From positions 62,001-126,000 of the forward strand of contig JAAKBF010000250.1 in the NCBI GenBank assembly GCA_012656075.1: a stretch of 64,000 nucleotides of DNA, written 5' to 3'. Position numbers and translations under genes: made by a program. The stretch comes from Phytophthora hibernalis (taxonomy: Eukaryota > Oomycota > Peronosporomycetes > Peronosporales > Peronosporaceae). The notes under the pieces are model-generated. The model ran no database searches, was not told the origin of the DNA, and was given only the letters and a program-made list of their open reading frames with translations. Of this stretch, positions 1 through 10,900 are shown one piece after another (position 1 is the first letter of the stretch; the number at the start of each line of letters is the position of its first letter).

Positions 1-3
1 TGT

Positions 4-30
4 ACAGCCCGAGTTGCATCTTCAGCTGCC
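4..30. repeat. 27-bp repeat, left copy
   Basis: These 27 bases are repeated exactly, in the same orientation, at 9004-9030. The flanks diverge at once on both sides. The copy at 9004 lies just downstream of a ULP1-like protease remnant, so this one may mark the end of another copy of that element family cut off by the window edge. Bases 31-243 hold no recognisable gene. Confidence 0.6.
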
Positions 31-243
31 ACATGGCTATCTGGAATCAAGACGACAACCACAACCACGGTGAGATCTGCAACCTTGCTGCTGGTTTTTC
101 AAGGACCAACCGTTGCCAGGACAGTAGGAGAGATCGCAGGCAGTTTAAGCAAGTTCATCTATCGCACTTTCGCTTTTACCTCGCAAGCAACTAGCAGCAC
201 AAGCAGAACTTGACACAAAGTTAACTTTAGTCCTCTAAAGAAG

Positions 244-1173
244 ATGCAAGGGAACGAAGCTCGGTTCGACACAGATGGAGACGCTGCGATGCAGAATGTT
301 CATCAACCGGTGTTCGAGTTCGTTCAAGCTCTCAAGTTGGCTGACTGGAGCCAGGATGCGGTCGTCAGCTAGAAGAGGAGGTGGGAGCAGTACGTGTGTA
401 TTGTCCGCCATCGCTGTATGGAGAGTAGGGAACGACTGGAAGTTGCTGTTCGTCCGGTCAAGACCTGTATTGATCCGGAGCTGCTCGAAGTACTGTGCCT
501 CTACGAATTGCGCAAGGCCGTCGACGACGTGACCAGTGAAGAATTGGTCTCTTTGATTGACGCAAAGCTCGGGTCGGTGAAGAATACTCAAGTCCCCGAT
601 CTCGACGATTTCTTTCGACAATTGTTAAAGGTCGACCTCCACGAAGATGACATTGATGCCAGAGTGCTCAAGTACTATCGTGACTTCGCGACCCTCATCA
701 AGGAGAATGGACTCAGCAAAATCCTCGGTGTAGGTAACCCCGCCGACGGTGGGTACAACGATCGGATGAAACTTCGTTGTACCGTGCTCATCGACAACTG
801 GGAGCCCAAAATGCTTCGAGATGACGTTCGGCGCCACGTGAAGTACGAATGTCGCGAAGCCAAGCGCAACGACTTCACTCTGTTTGGCATCATTAAGGAG
901 AAAGCCGTGCTCAACACAAGTATCACGTGTTAGCACAAGAGCAGAAGGTCAAGTCGAACTCTTCCAAGAAGGAAAAGCCGACTGATTGCAGCAACAGCAA
1001 GTCGGGCTCGAAGACTGCGGGCACAAAGCCCATTGGCACACACAACGGTAGTGCTAGCAGCAGCAACGGTGGTTCCGGTCTGGCTCAAGGCCCAACAAAG
1101 CACGACAGGAAGCTTTGCCTCCGAAGACGGGCTGTTGGCACTGCCAAGGACCTCATTGGTTGAGGGACTGACC
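244..1173 (+). pseudogene. Gypsy gag remnant with broken zinc knuckle
   Basis: An ATG at 244 opens a gag-like frame that meets a TAG at 370-372 and then continues in the same frame to 933. A shift near 920 moves it to the frame used until about 1120, and a further shift leads into a zinc knuckle reading CWHCQGPHWLRD at about 1126-1170. The final cysteine of this CCHC motif is replaced by a TGA stop. The capsid region (residues about 50-220) is helical and acidic, as in oomycete Gypsy gag proteins. The assignment rests on position before protease and on the knuckle. Confidence 0.65.
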
Positions 1174-1275
1174 CACCGCTACCGACGATGACAAGACGCG
1201 CGCGGTGGAGAAGACGAAGGAGATTCGCTAAGCAGCGCGTGGTCGTGTTAAGAGGATTGGGGAAGCGCCTGAGGC

Positions 1276-3164
1276 TTGGTGAACAACCTTCTGACGATCC
1301 CATACCTGGCAAATACTGGCCCCGATGAGACGTACATACCTCGTCAGTACTTAGACGAGCTCGCGGGTCTTGGAGCGACAGTTCAGGTGGTAACCTTACC
1401 CTCCGTGGAAGAGAAAAATGCTGCTGGAGGCAATACGGTGGTGTGTCGGGAAGCCGTCACTTTGGATTTACTCTTTCCGACTGCTGCTGGGCAGGTACAT
1501 TTGTCCGAGGTGTACTGCAAGGTGATGGAGGATCCGGAAGAAGGCTTCAATCTCGGCAATGACTCACTAAATGCGATGGGCATTGATGTGAACGACCAAT
1601 TGTCGCAACTGGCGGCTGGGTCTCCGGCTGCAGACGTCGACCCTTTTGACTTGGGCGTTCCTGAAGTAGTGCCTCCGTTAGAAGTTCAGGCAAAGCTGGA
1701 GGACATGGTGGTCGCAGCCGGCGACAACGGTTTTGACAAGAAGTACTTGCACTTCCTACGAGAGGCTGTATTCGAGTACGAAGACGTCTTTCGAATTGAT
1801 CTCCTAGCTGATCCGCCAGCGGATGTCGAGCCGCTGCGTATCACGCTCCGGGCTGACGCTAAGCCTTTCAGGGCTCGCCCTCAACGGTACTCCCCGGCGC
1901 AGAGCACGTTTCTCCGTGAGCACGTCCGACTCCTGGAGAAGATGGGCTTTGTTCGTCGAAACATCATGAGGCTGTGGGCTTGTTCTGCAGTTCCAGTGCC
2001 CAAAGCAAACAGACCCAAAGAGTTTCGTTTGACGATCGACTATCGACCGGTGAACGCGGCGACAATCTCTATCGCTGGTACTGGATCTAACTTGACCTCT
2101 TCGTCCGAGAGTGTGGGTGGAGCTTACGGATTCGGCGGCTTTGACGTGCCGAGTGGGGTTTCGCAGCTACCACTTGCCGGAGACACTGACGAACCGATGA
2201 GCTTCATCACCGACGAAGGTGTGTGGACGCCGAATCGGGTTTCACAGGGAGCGATGGATTCTCCGCTGCATTTTCAGAACCAGATGAACGTGGTTTTCGA
2301 TGACATCTTGCTCTACACACGTACACCGGCGGAATTTATTGCTGCACTGCGTCGCTTCCTCGATCGTGTTCGTGAGCGTGGCCTGAAGTTGAGCGCGGTG
2401 AAGAGTTTCTTCTTTCGCAAGCGGGCGAAGTGGCGTGGCCGCGTGTACAGTGGTGCTGGAGTCTGCCATGACCCCGAGCGACTCAGTGGTCTTCGTCAGC
2501 TCCCACTTCCATCTACTGCTGCCGACCTGCAGCAGTTCTTGTGCGCAACGGGGTGGATGCGTGACTTCATGGATTACAGTCGCGTGATGCAGCCTCTCCA
2601 TGATAAACTCGAGGCTGTGCCGAAATTGGTTGGGCGCACGAAGCGACTCGCTGCTGGAGCAGTTATCACCTGGAGTACCGAAGACACGGCGGCGTTTGAT
2701 AATGCCCGTCAGCTCCTTGCTACGTCGCAGACACTTCACTATCCGGCGCCAGATGCATCGATCGTACTGATGTCGGATGCCTCAGACCGCGGATGGGGTC
2801 TAGTGGTTACCCAAGCTCGTGATTGGGTTGATGGGGTGGCAGTGACTGAACAACGACACGAGCTGTTGGTGTGCAAGAGATGCAAGTTTGATGTGACTGC
2901 GAAGCGCTGGAGCCTCATTGAAAAGGAGGCTTACCCCATCATTTGGGCGGCGTGGAACCTCACTTACCTACTCGTTCTTGGTAATGGATTCCATCTCTAT
3001 TGAAGCACAAGAACCTCATCTTCGTCTTCGCTCCTGATCAAGAGGTGAAGAGCCATGTGCGTGGCAAATTGCAACGCTGGGCAATGTCTCTGACAGGACT
3101 ACAATATCAGATTGAGCACGTTGATGGTTCTTCCAACTTATGGGCGGATTTGCTTTTGCGGTGA
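1276..3164 (+). pseudogene. Gypsy pol remnant: protease, reverse transcriptase, RNase H
   Basis: The frame at 1276-3003 begins with an aspartic protease whose active-site DTG reads NTG (in LANTGPDETYIPR), so the catalytic aspartate is gone. The reverse transcriptase follows, with FRLTIDYRPVNAATIS, then a stretch that no longer aligns with the family between that motif and SFITDEGVWTP. The catalytic box reads FDDILLY. The RNase H section begins at about 2700 (LMSDASDRGWGLVVTQ). The frame ends at a TGA at 3001-3003. The rest of RNase H (KHKNLIFVFAP and the IEHVDGSSNLWADLLLR end) continues in another frame from 3003 to 3164. No functional product is possible. Confidence 0.8.
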
Positions 3165-3424
3165 GGTCTTCCTTCGGGGGAGGAAGGTGGAGCGACCAAG
3201 TGCAAGGTCATTACTCGCAGCAGGACCCGTGATACTGCGTCCGTCGAAACTCAAATGCAGCGACTGCACCTGCGTGCTAGCGACTTCATGTTCCCTACGC
3301 TGAGTGAGATCCAAACCGCTCAGCGAAAAATACCCGGGCTGCACCTGCTACTGCGAAGCAAGACGATAACGGCACGTTGCTAGTCGGTGACCAACTGTGG
3401 GTACCTAAAATGTAGACTGCGCTG

Positions 3425-4755
3425 TTGCAGAGAATCCTGATTGCCGCTCATTGTGGAGCCCAAGGCCATCGCGGCATTGAGCCCATGATGACGACGCTAG
3501 CGGAGGTTCTTGATATCGCGAACATTGCGCAAGTGTGCCGTCAGTTTCTGAGTGGATGCCTTCTCTGCAAACACGTTAAAGGAGGAAACATCATCCCTCG
3601 TCCGTGGGGCACACCTATGATGCTACAGAGCGGAACGAACTGCTGCATTTCGACTACCTGTACCTAGGCGACAGTATGGGTGCGTGTCAGTACGTGCTGG
3701 TCCTGAAGGATGGCCTCACTCACTCCTGTGAGTTAGTCGCCTGTGATTCGCCGACGAATGTGGTGGATGCCACAGCTCTTGTAGACTGGTGGAAGCGGTT
3801 TGGTGCCCCGTCGGTCCTGGTGTCGGGCCAGGGAAGTCATTTCAAGAACGAGTTAATCGCTCAAGTGTGCAAGAAGCTGGACATCGACCAGAGCCTGGTG
3901 GTGGCTTACGCACCATGGATAAACGGAACGGTGGAATGTCTAAACCATGATGTACTACAAGTCCTGCGTGTCTTGCTTATGGAGTACAAACTGGACACGC
4001 ATGAGTGGGTCTATCTTCTGCCACTCGTACAAGGGAACCTGAATCACACACCTGTGCGTTCGCTGGGCGATAAGGCCCCTAGTGAGCTCTTCACCGGATT
4101 ACCGCATCCGACACCATTTGATCCCATCCTGCTAGAGAGAGGCCAGCACACTGAAGTGTTGGAAGCGTCAGTGCTGCCGTCAGAGCAGCTGGACCGGCTG
4201 CGTTCCAGTCTGTCCGGTTTGCATCGGGAGGTCGTGGACCAACGCGAGAAGCGCCGCCTTCAAAACATGGCTCGGTCTAAAGGGATTGAGTGCAACTTCA
4301 GCGTGGGAGACTTTGTTCTCTGGTCTCGCATCGACTCTCGGTTGCCGACCAACAAACTGTTTGCTCGCTGGGTCGGACCGTTTGAAATTGTGGAGACGGC
4401 ACCTCACTCGTTCACGATCCGCCACCTCGTGACGAACAAGCGCTACAAAGTTCATGGCTCGCGTCTCAAGTTCTACGCAGACTCCATTCTTGACGTGAAC
4501 GAAGAGATGCTGGCCCACGTTGGCAACCAAGGTATGGTTCCTGGCGTTCAGGATATCACGGGTCATCGCCGAGAGAACGGCGTGTGGCATCCCCTGGTGT
4601 CTTGGGAGGGTTTGCAGAGCGAGGAGGACTCATGGGAGACTCTAGTCTCGCTGAACAAGGACGTCCCTGCGCGTGTGGAGCAGTACGTCCAAGCCAGTGA
4701 TGACGCAGCACTTCTTCGTGCCCATTCCGCCTTGGCCCAGGCCGCCTCCAACTAG
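3425..4755 (+). pseudogene. Gypsy integrase with chromodomain, broken
   Basis: The HHCC zinc-binding domain is at about 3448-3590 (H and GHRGI, then CRQFLSGCLLC). A frame shift between 3590 and 3650 separates it from the rve core, which runs to about 4140. The second catalytic aspartate lies in a motif normally written SDQGSHF; here it is SGQGSHF, a GGC codon in place of GAC. The catalytic glutamate survives in NGTVECLN. The C-terminal 60 residues form a chromodomain (WHPLVSWEGLQSEEDSWETL), which in chromoviruses steers integration to marked chromatin. The broken frame and the lost aspartate mean no integrase activity. Confidence 0.85.
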
Positions 4756-5043
4756 TGGGGCCGTGCCGTGACGAAATGGAACAATTAAAACCAGTTGAAG
4801 TGCAACCTGACTGGTAACATCGCCACGTCTCAGGGATGGCCGGTCTATTTTGAGCTGTTGATGGATTTCTGTCAACGGTGATGGATTTCTATCAGTGGAT
4901 ACATATCTGCATTTTTAGCAGAATGTCTTCTTCGGGGAGAAGTTCTGCTGATACAGTAATGTGCGTCAATAAGGAACGGGGTATCAACTAATATCCTTTG
5001 AAATATTACGCAGCTTGCAGCATTCGAGGTAGCCCATGCGTCG
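4756..5043. other. Gap between two elements
   Basis: This stretch follows the integrase stop codon and precedes the MULE-like remnant. It includes a short duplicated phrase around 4860-4895, in which a 13-base string (gatggatttctgt/atc type) occurs twice. No gene or LTR could be recognised. Confidence 0.4.
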
Positions 5044-7873
5044 ATGTCCCAAGAGAGTGCAGAGAATTCCCAGGCCAAGAGACGGTGGACGTGTGCGCGT
5101 ACCTGTACACAGCGACAGACGCGCGAGATGGACGATATCGTGGTGTCGGAGGAGAGCGGCGATGAAGATCAGGACGAAGATTTTGTTCCTGAGTGTGTCT
5201 CGCCTCCAAGTGACCTGGTAAACGGCAACGTGTGTGACATCGCTGAGGAAGCAAGAGTTTTTTAGACAAGGTCACGCAGCTCCGTGAAGATAGTAGCAAC
5301 ACAGAAGCCTCGGCTTCATCAGTAGACATCTGGGTAGCATTTTTGAAAGGGTTTCCGTCGCGTTGGCTGTCTTGGTATCGATTTCACGAAGCTCTGAAAG
5401 AATTTGAGGCACAGACAAATCAACGCTTTATTGTTCGCTCGACATCGAGTGTGCGAAAGCGTAACGATCAAATGAAAGACGTCAGCCGGCATTTCCCAAA
5501 TTACTGGAAGCAGTATAGCAAGACGCTGAAATGCACGCACGGACTTGACCAGTAGTCGCGTGGCAACGGCTCTCGGCAGCACCAAACCGTCCGCTACACT
5601 GGATTCACAGCGAGGATTAACGCGAGACTGTCCAGGTTCGGTCGGCGATACTACGTATTCGTTCGTGCAAGTGGAAGTCACAATCATCCGTTGAGCAACG
5701 AATTGTGGGATTACTATGCGGAAAATAGGATGATTCGAGACCCGCTTCTGCTATCCACAGTGAGCGACATGCGAGCTGCTGGATCTTCAACAAAGGGTAT
5801 TCTGGCGTGGCTGCGCAAGAACACGGGTAACCAGAGCTAATTTGGAAGTTATTCCGTTCTCATCACTGACATTGAGTATCCTGTTATACGTACAGGGAAG
5901 AAAACCAAACTGAAGGACGTGCACAACATCATCCAAGAACTAAAGGCTACAGAAAAGGGACACACCACAGATGCTGAAAGAACTGAGTTTATTCTGCAGG
6001 AGTTCTCCGATCAGGAACCCGGCAACACAGAGCAAATTTTGTCGATAAGTCGCGAAATGTTGCCGTGGCTGTCGTGTTTCAGACGGCAGGAATGAAGCGA
6101 CTTTTCTCAGCTTTATCTGAAGTGCTCATGGTTGACACGACACATGACACGAACGCGAATGCCTATAAGCTGTTGAGCTTCGTGATGCATGACACTTTTG
6201 GGAAGGTAAATACGTGATGCAGTATATGCGTCTGTAGTTGAGATACTGGCAATGCTAAATATTTGTACGCACTTCTGCTGTTTGTTACTTTCTACAGGGT
6301 CAATACGTTCAACATGCACCGGTAGAGCGCGAAACTAAAGAGAATCTGCGCCTCGTGGTGAACGCATTCAAGTCCAACAACCCGCACTACGACAAAGTGA
6401 AGGTGATCATGACGGATAGAGCCTTCCACGAAAAATTTGAACTTGCAGAAGTTTCTCCCGAAGCAAGACAGCTGCTCTGCCAATTTCACATACAGCAATG
6501 GTTTTCCAAGCAAGTGGCGAGGCTTGTACGAGGCATCAAGGACGAGAAGGCAGTGATCGAAGCTTCCATGACCCAGCTTATCGACTCCCGAAGTGCGACT
6601 GAGTACGACTATCAAAAGACCTTGCTGCTCGACTTGTTAGGTGGGAAGGAGGAGCATCCTCTTTACAAGACGTTTTGCGAGAACTGGGACACCATGCAAG
6701 ATGAATGGGTATCATATCTCCGTGGAAACATTCCACACCTGCGCAACAATACGAACAACAGGCTTGAATCGAAGTGGGGAAAGATAAAGGAGCTGACCAA
6801 TTCAGACTATCGTATCGACGAACTTGTCTCGGCGATCATTATGCTGCAGGAATGAGCAGAGGATGAATATGTGGAGGAGAACGGCTCGAGGCCTCCGATT
6901 GAAGAAATCCCGGAATTGGCAGCGTTGACCGTCACAGCGACCAAGTACGCTTTCGATCTCGTTGCAGGCGAGTTCAAGTACGTACTGGCAGGGGACGTGC
7001 ACTACGAATTGGCACGTGGAGATGAAGAAGTTGCCATGCTGAGCTTCCGTACAGGAAGCCCCATACAGTCAACACAAAAGTAAAGTGAGACGTTTGCGTT
7101 ATCACCAAGAGTGTTCTTGCACTTTGCAGTATTCAATATCGACAGAATGACTTACTCTTACTCTCTTACTGCATATGTAGCGTTTTCAGTGTGATTGCTC
7201 TTGCTGCTGTTACCATGTCGACACGTCCTGTACTTCAGACATGTTAACAGCAACGAGAGCGTTTTGCCCTCTAGGTCTTTCTTCTATCGACGCTGGATTA
7301 GATGCCACCCCGCTAATGATATCCGAGCGGGCCCAGTAAACGCTGGTAATTTTCAATACCACAACGTGCAATTTGCTGACCCAGTTACTCCAGTACAGCG
7401 TGATACGAAGTACACGCAAGCGAAGTTGACAGCATCGTGTCTGCAATGTCGCGTCAACCGACACCGATGTACAAGGCAGCTTTGCAATGGCTACGGAAAT
7501 TAACGAGGTATTGCACGAGGGCACAATGGAGAATTTCACTGGAATTCTGACGGCCGACACTACTGAAGCAGCATATACCACCCTTTCTTCTACAAAGACC
7601 TCATCAGTTATTCGGCAACGCAATTTGGAGCCCACCTCTACTGAGGGCCACGCGAAGGCACGTCTGCAATCTGTATTGGTGTCTGTAGATCCCGGAGAGT
7701 TGGAGGAGAAGGCACCTATACCATGTGGCAGCCCAATGAGAGTGGATATCCCACGGAACCCAACTTCCAAGCAGTCGACGTTCAAATTCATTAAGCCAGC
7801 TAAGAACAAGAAGCTTTCGAAGAAGGCAGTCAACAAGATAACCCGCGCTCAACGCAAAAAGGGGTTTGCGTAA
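5044..7873 (+). pseudogene. MULE/SWIM (ZSWIM-like) transposase remnant
   Basis: A string of open segments in changing frames reads like one protein. It has an acidic N-terminus (5044-5265), a FAR1-like DNA-binding region (5343-5840), a MULE transposase core (about 6070-6855) and a SWIM zinc finger near 7190-7240. A clean intron with GT and AG ends spans 6206-6297; the protein joins across it as SFVMHDTFGKGQYVQHAP. The SWIM motif is split between frames: CDC is read in one and LLPCRHV in the next, so a small indel lies inside it. Stops at 5262, 5553, 6853 and 7081 break the rest. Oomycete genomes carry large families with this architecture. Residues 7487-7873 look like its basic C-terminal tail. 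Confidence 0.7.
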
Positions 7874-8850
7874 CTTAGCGACACTTTGCGAAACAAGCGT
7901 GTCAAGCGCGGTTATGAAGGCTCCTGAAATCAACAGACTACTTTCAGGTGGGTACTCCTACAATGAAGCAACGCAGGCAATGTCAGATTTCAATGTACAT
8001 ATATGCGAGGTTGCCAACCATGCTGGTATTTGGTTGTGGCGTGAGGATGAGCAGCTCACCTTGAATGAAGTGGAAAAGTTACTATCACTAGACAGAGTGA
8101 CGTACGCTTTGTCAATCTTGTCAATCCAAGCAAGGTCATCGAGCGTAAATTTGTCGCGTGCTGGCCAGATTTTGGAGGTGCAAGCCAAGAGGAGCTTCAG
8201 TTCATGTTGCTTTACGGAAAGGCCAAACAGCATATTGGTGCTGCTAAACATACCAGTGAATGGGTCGAGTGTGTGTCTTGGAGTGAAGAAGACATCGAAG
8301 CAGCCCCTGATATATTCCGCGGTCTGGTACCGGAGTCAAAGGTGCGTTTAAAAATTCTTACCGCTACAGATACCGGAAGTATTACAACTAATGATACCGG
8401 AAATTATCCTGGCCCCAACACTAACACTTATTTATTGCCTCACAGGAAATCATTCAGAATTCAGTCAGGAAGTTAAATCTGTGTCTTGCAGTTGTCGGAA
8501 AAGAAGCCACTGATGGTTATCGGCTGCTCAGCTTTCGACATAACCAATGGTTAAGCACGACAGCAATGCTGACATGCATGCATGCTCTTGCGAAGAAATA
8601 CGGAAACGTTGGTGTTGTGAGCCCTTCCTTCATTGAGCAGAAAGAACCTGAGCAGCGCAAAGTGCCGAATGCGTACAAAGCTTTCACTCCAATGAAGAAG
8701 GGCGTTATCGGTGCATTGAACTTCGGGGAGCACACTGTCTAGCGTATCATATTGACGTGGAGTCGCAAGCGTGCCGTGTATTTGATCATCAACAAGCCAT
8801 CCAGTCGTACTCCAAAATGCAGACTGCTATCGAGGATGTTCTCGGACAGT
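7866..8850 (+). pseudogene. ULP1-like (C48) cysteine protease remnant
   Basis: The frame 7866-8351 and following pieces resemble the ULP1-like domain that follows MULE/SWIM transposases in oomycetes. Legible parts are a helical lead (7900-8150), a segment ending in FRHNQWLSTTAMLT at about 8533-8575, and a FNFGEHTV-like segment near 8720 followed in another frame by YHIDVESQACRVFDHQQ. The catalytic HIS-ASP-CYS set cannot be recognised with confidence, and at least three frame changes occur. Its position right after the SWIM remnant suggests one composite element. The family call is inference from order and from general likeness. Confidence 0.45.
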
Positions 8851-9003
8851 AGCGAGTCACGGCGATCTACAGAACGGTCGCTATAAATAGCTGCCATAAG
8901 CTGAACAGGATAAAAAACGTGATGTGTCCTGAGGTGCTTTTTCGGTATCAGCAGCAACTTGCTGCCAGCAAGAGCAGTCTTCGGGGGCAGTGTAGGCAAA
9001 AGC

Positions 9004-9030
9004 ACAGCCCGAGTTGCATCTTCAGCTGCC
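9004..9030. repeat. 27-bp repeat, right copy
   Basis: Exact copy of bases 4-30 in the same orientation, 9,000 bp apart. It sits about 150 bp beyond the last recognisable part of the ULP1-like remnant and may belong to that element's 3' untranslated end. Bases 9031-9325 hold no recognisable gene and include an AT-rich patch at about 9155-9195. Confidence 0.6.
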
Positions 9031-9325
9031 AGTGCCAGCATTTGGCAAAAGTCCGACCAATTGAAGTTACCCCTTCACTACAGAATGGCTACACAAACCA
9101 TGCCATAAGACAGGTTTGAAGTGCCCCCAACTTATCACCACAGCATACTTCAACACCATAATATGGTCGTATATTTTAATATAAACGAACTATGTCGTAC
9201 TTAGTCGCGAAGATCGATGTTGAATGCGACCGGGTGTGAATAGACGACGCCAGCCCACACCCCGCGCTCGACGCCTACGCAATCCATTCCGCACTCTGCA
9301 ATATCCATTCCGCACCACATTCCCC

Positions 9326-10047
9326 ATGTCGACCCCAGAAGAGCAAGTGGCGTACCGGTATCTACGTTCGCTGCCGTCCGTTCGAGACGGTTGTCACCGC
9401 GTGCCAACCAGGACAAACTGCCGCACTTCTCGGTGGTCGAGAACAACTGGCGGATTACGTCATCGCTGTCATCCGCCAGTCGTACCCGCCGCCCAACGAG
9501 GCCGACGTCCCGTTCCACTCGCGCTGGCGCCACTTCGAGACAGGAAACCCGCATCGTGTGGACCGAATGACGTCAACCTGGAGCTGCGACAAGCTAGAGA
9601 AGGCTCGACGACTGCTGCACTTGGCGCTGGTGAATGTCCTCCTGGACACCGGCGCTGGACCCACGTGGACGTACAAAAACCGGCCACGGAGGACGTCTAT
9701 TAGTACAGCCGCAGTGAAGGCCTGGGCATCGCCAGCTTCCACATGTTCCTGCAGGAAACTTCTCGGCCGACGCAGACCAGCAGCCGCATCGAATGGACGC
9801 TCAGGCGCTAGCTGATCTTCCTGATGACGCAATCGCCAAAGCTTTTCAAGTGGTAAGAAGTTGAATTTTGAGTTTGTTTTGGGGGATTTTAATTTTCGTT
9901 GGTTTGTAGAGTTGTCCCGAGTGGGAACGCTGGCAACCGTCTGGGCCGCGAAGCAGTCCGTATGGCTGGTGGAGCCGCCGTTGCTGATCAATTGCTGGCC
10001 GAGCAGCTTCAAGAAGATGAGCTGGAGGCCCTGTCGAAGGTGAGAGA
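9326..10047 (+). pseudogene. DUF1688 (Urc4/Urg3-like) gene fragment, frameshifted
   Basis: From the ATG at 9326 the translation begins MSTPEEQVAYRYLRSLPSV and then needs three frames to follow the DUF1688 pattern: DKLPHFSV, then ADYVIAVIRQSYP, VPFHSRWRHFETG and VLLDTGAGPTWTYK, then PATEDVY, a TAG at 9701-9703, SEGLGIASFHMFL, and DAQALADLPDDAIAKAFQV. These are the landmarks of the N-terminal half of the family linked to uracil catabolism in fungi and bacteria. An apparent GT-AG intron follows (about 9852-9909), after which homology is lost. The C-terminal half is missing. It is a dead copy stranded between transposons; an intact paralogue probably lies elsewhere. Confidence 0.6.
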
Positions 10048-10676
10048 CGACGGTCACTCGCGAACGCACCTTTAACTTTTGGCTCGAGTCGGTTCTGCGC
10101 GCCCATTGGCAGAATCGACACGCCATATTTCGAATGGCGGTAGGTGGCGCGGAAGATCGAGGAACGACGGCGTTGCGGCGCTGCAAGGACGGAAAAATGG
10201 CCGTGACAGGCGGCGAGGGCAAGGACAAGGGCAAGGACGGCGCCGGAGGGGTGTCGCGGCGGCACGGCAGGATGGCATTGGATCGGTAACTCAGGAAGTA
10301 AGAGGGCGACGCCCCGAGCTCGTGTAGGAGCTCAGTCGTGAAAAGCCTTGGAGCTAACAAGTCAATATCCTTTATATTTGATTTGGTTAGCGTCTGAACC
10401 TACTCTCAGTTGCGCCGCGCTACCTGCCATACGCCTCGAAGACCGTCCTATCTAAGGCGGCTCGCGACAACTTGGTGGAGAAGCAGGGTACAGTCTTCGG
10501 CGTGCAGCAGCGTGCCCTGAGAGACCAGAGCGCGTGAAGCCTTCCCTTCGACACTCGTGAGCGTGCGCTTGGCAGGTCCCCGCACGAAGTCGGCCGCGCC
10601 AGGACCCGCGTTGGTACCGCCTCACGAGCCGAAGCTGGAGAAGGAACCGCCCCGGGAAGGTCTTTGAGAACGGTCT
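10048..10676. other. No gene recognised
   Basis: GC-rich sequence between the DUF1688 fragment and the second Gypsy element. Long open frames occur on the minus strand but have proline/arginine-rich, shadow-like composition. Part of 10400-10676 may be the LTR of the following element, but no second copy was found at its other end. Confidence 0.4.
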
Positions 10677-10742
10677 CGGCGGAGTGTCGCACGGTACGGT
10701 CAAGTGGAACGCTCTTGACCGTACCCATGCGACACTCCGCCG
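10677..10742. repeat. Long near-perfect inverted repeat (hairpin)
   Basis: Arms of 28 and 29 bases (10677-10704 and 10714-10742) are reverse complements except for one small bulge, with a 9-base spacer. The transcript could form a very stable stem. It lies about 160 bp before the first gag-like ATG of the second Gypsy element, in the LTR or leader region. A direct repeat of about 19 bases (agcagcgtcgtccgtgagt) follows at 10759 and 10815. Confidence 0.8.
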
Positions 10743-10900
10743 ATCCTGTCAGAGAGATCAAGCAGCGTCGTCCGTGAGTGAGCGAGTGGAACAGTCGAGC
10801 GTCTGAAGGATCTAGCAGCGTCGTCCGTGAGTAAGCAGTGAGAAGTCCGATAGTGGACTTAAGGAGCGTCGTCTAGTGAAGAACGACCTGGTGTGAGAAG

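Larger units (their letters stand above)
244..4755 (+). mobile_element. Degenerate Ty3/Gypsy retrotransposon with chromodomain integrase
   Basis: Domains run gag, protease, reverse transcriptase, RNase H, integrase and chromodomain, the Ty3/Gypsy order, with a chromovirus-like end. The reading frame is broken by an in-frame stop in gag, a stop in the zinc knuckle, a missing stretch in reverse transcriptase, and shifts around 920, 3000 and 3640. Catalytic residues of protease and integrase are also lost. I see no long terminal repeats flanking it, so the copy is probably truncated or its LTRs have decayed. It is a non-autonomous fossil. Part-by-part entries follow. Confidence 0.85.
5044..8850 (+). 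mobile_element. Composite MULE-like element with protease module
   Basis: The transposase remnant and the ULP1-like remnant share strand and lie end to end, as in Mutator-like elements that carry a C48 protease. I could not find terminal inverted repeats or a 9-11 bp target duplication at the edges, so the limits are those of the recognisable coding remains. Confidence 0.5.

Noticed and set aside
9455..10360. A 301-residue open frame on the minus strand
   Set aside because: Its composition is proline, serine and arginine-rich and it overlaps the DUF1688 remnant read on the plus strand, so it is a shadow frame.
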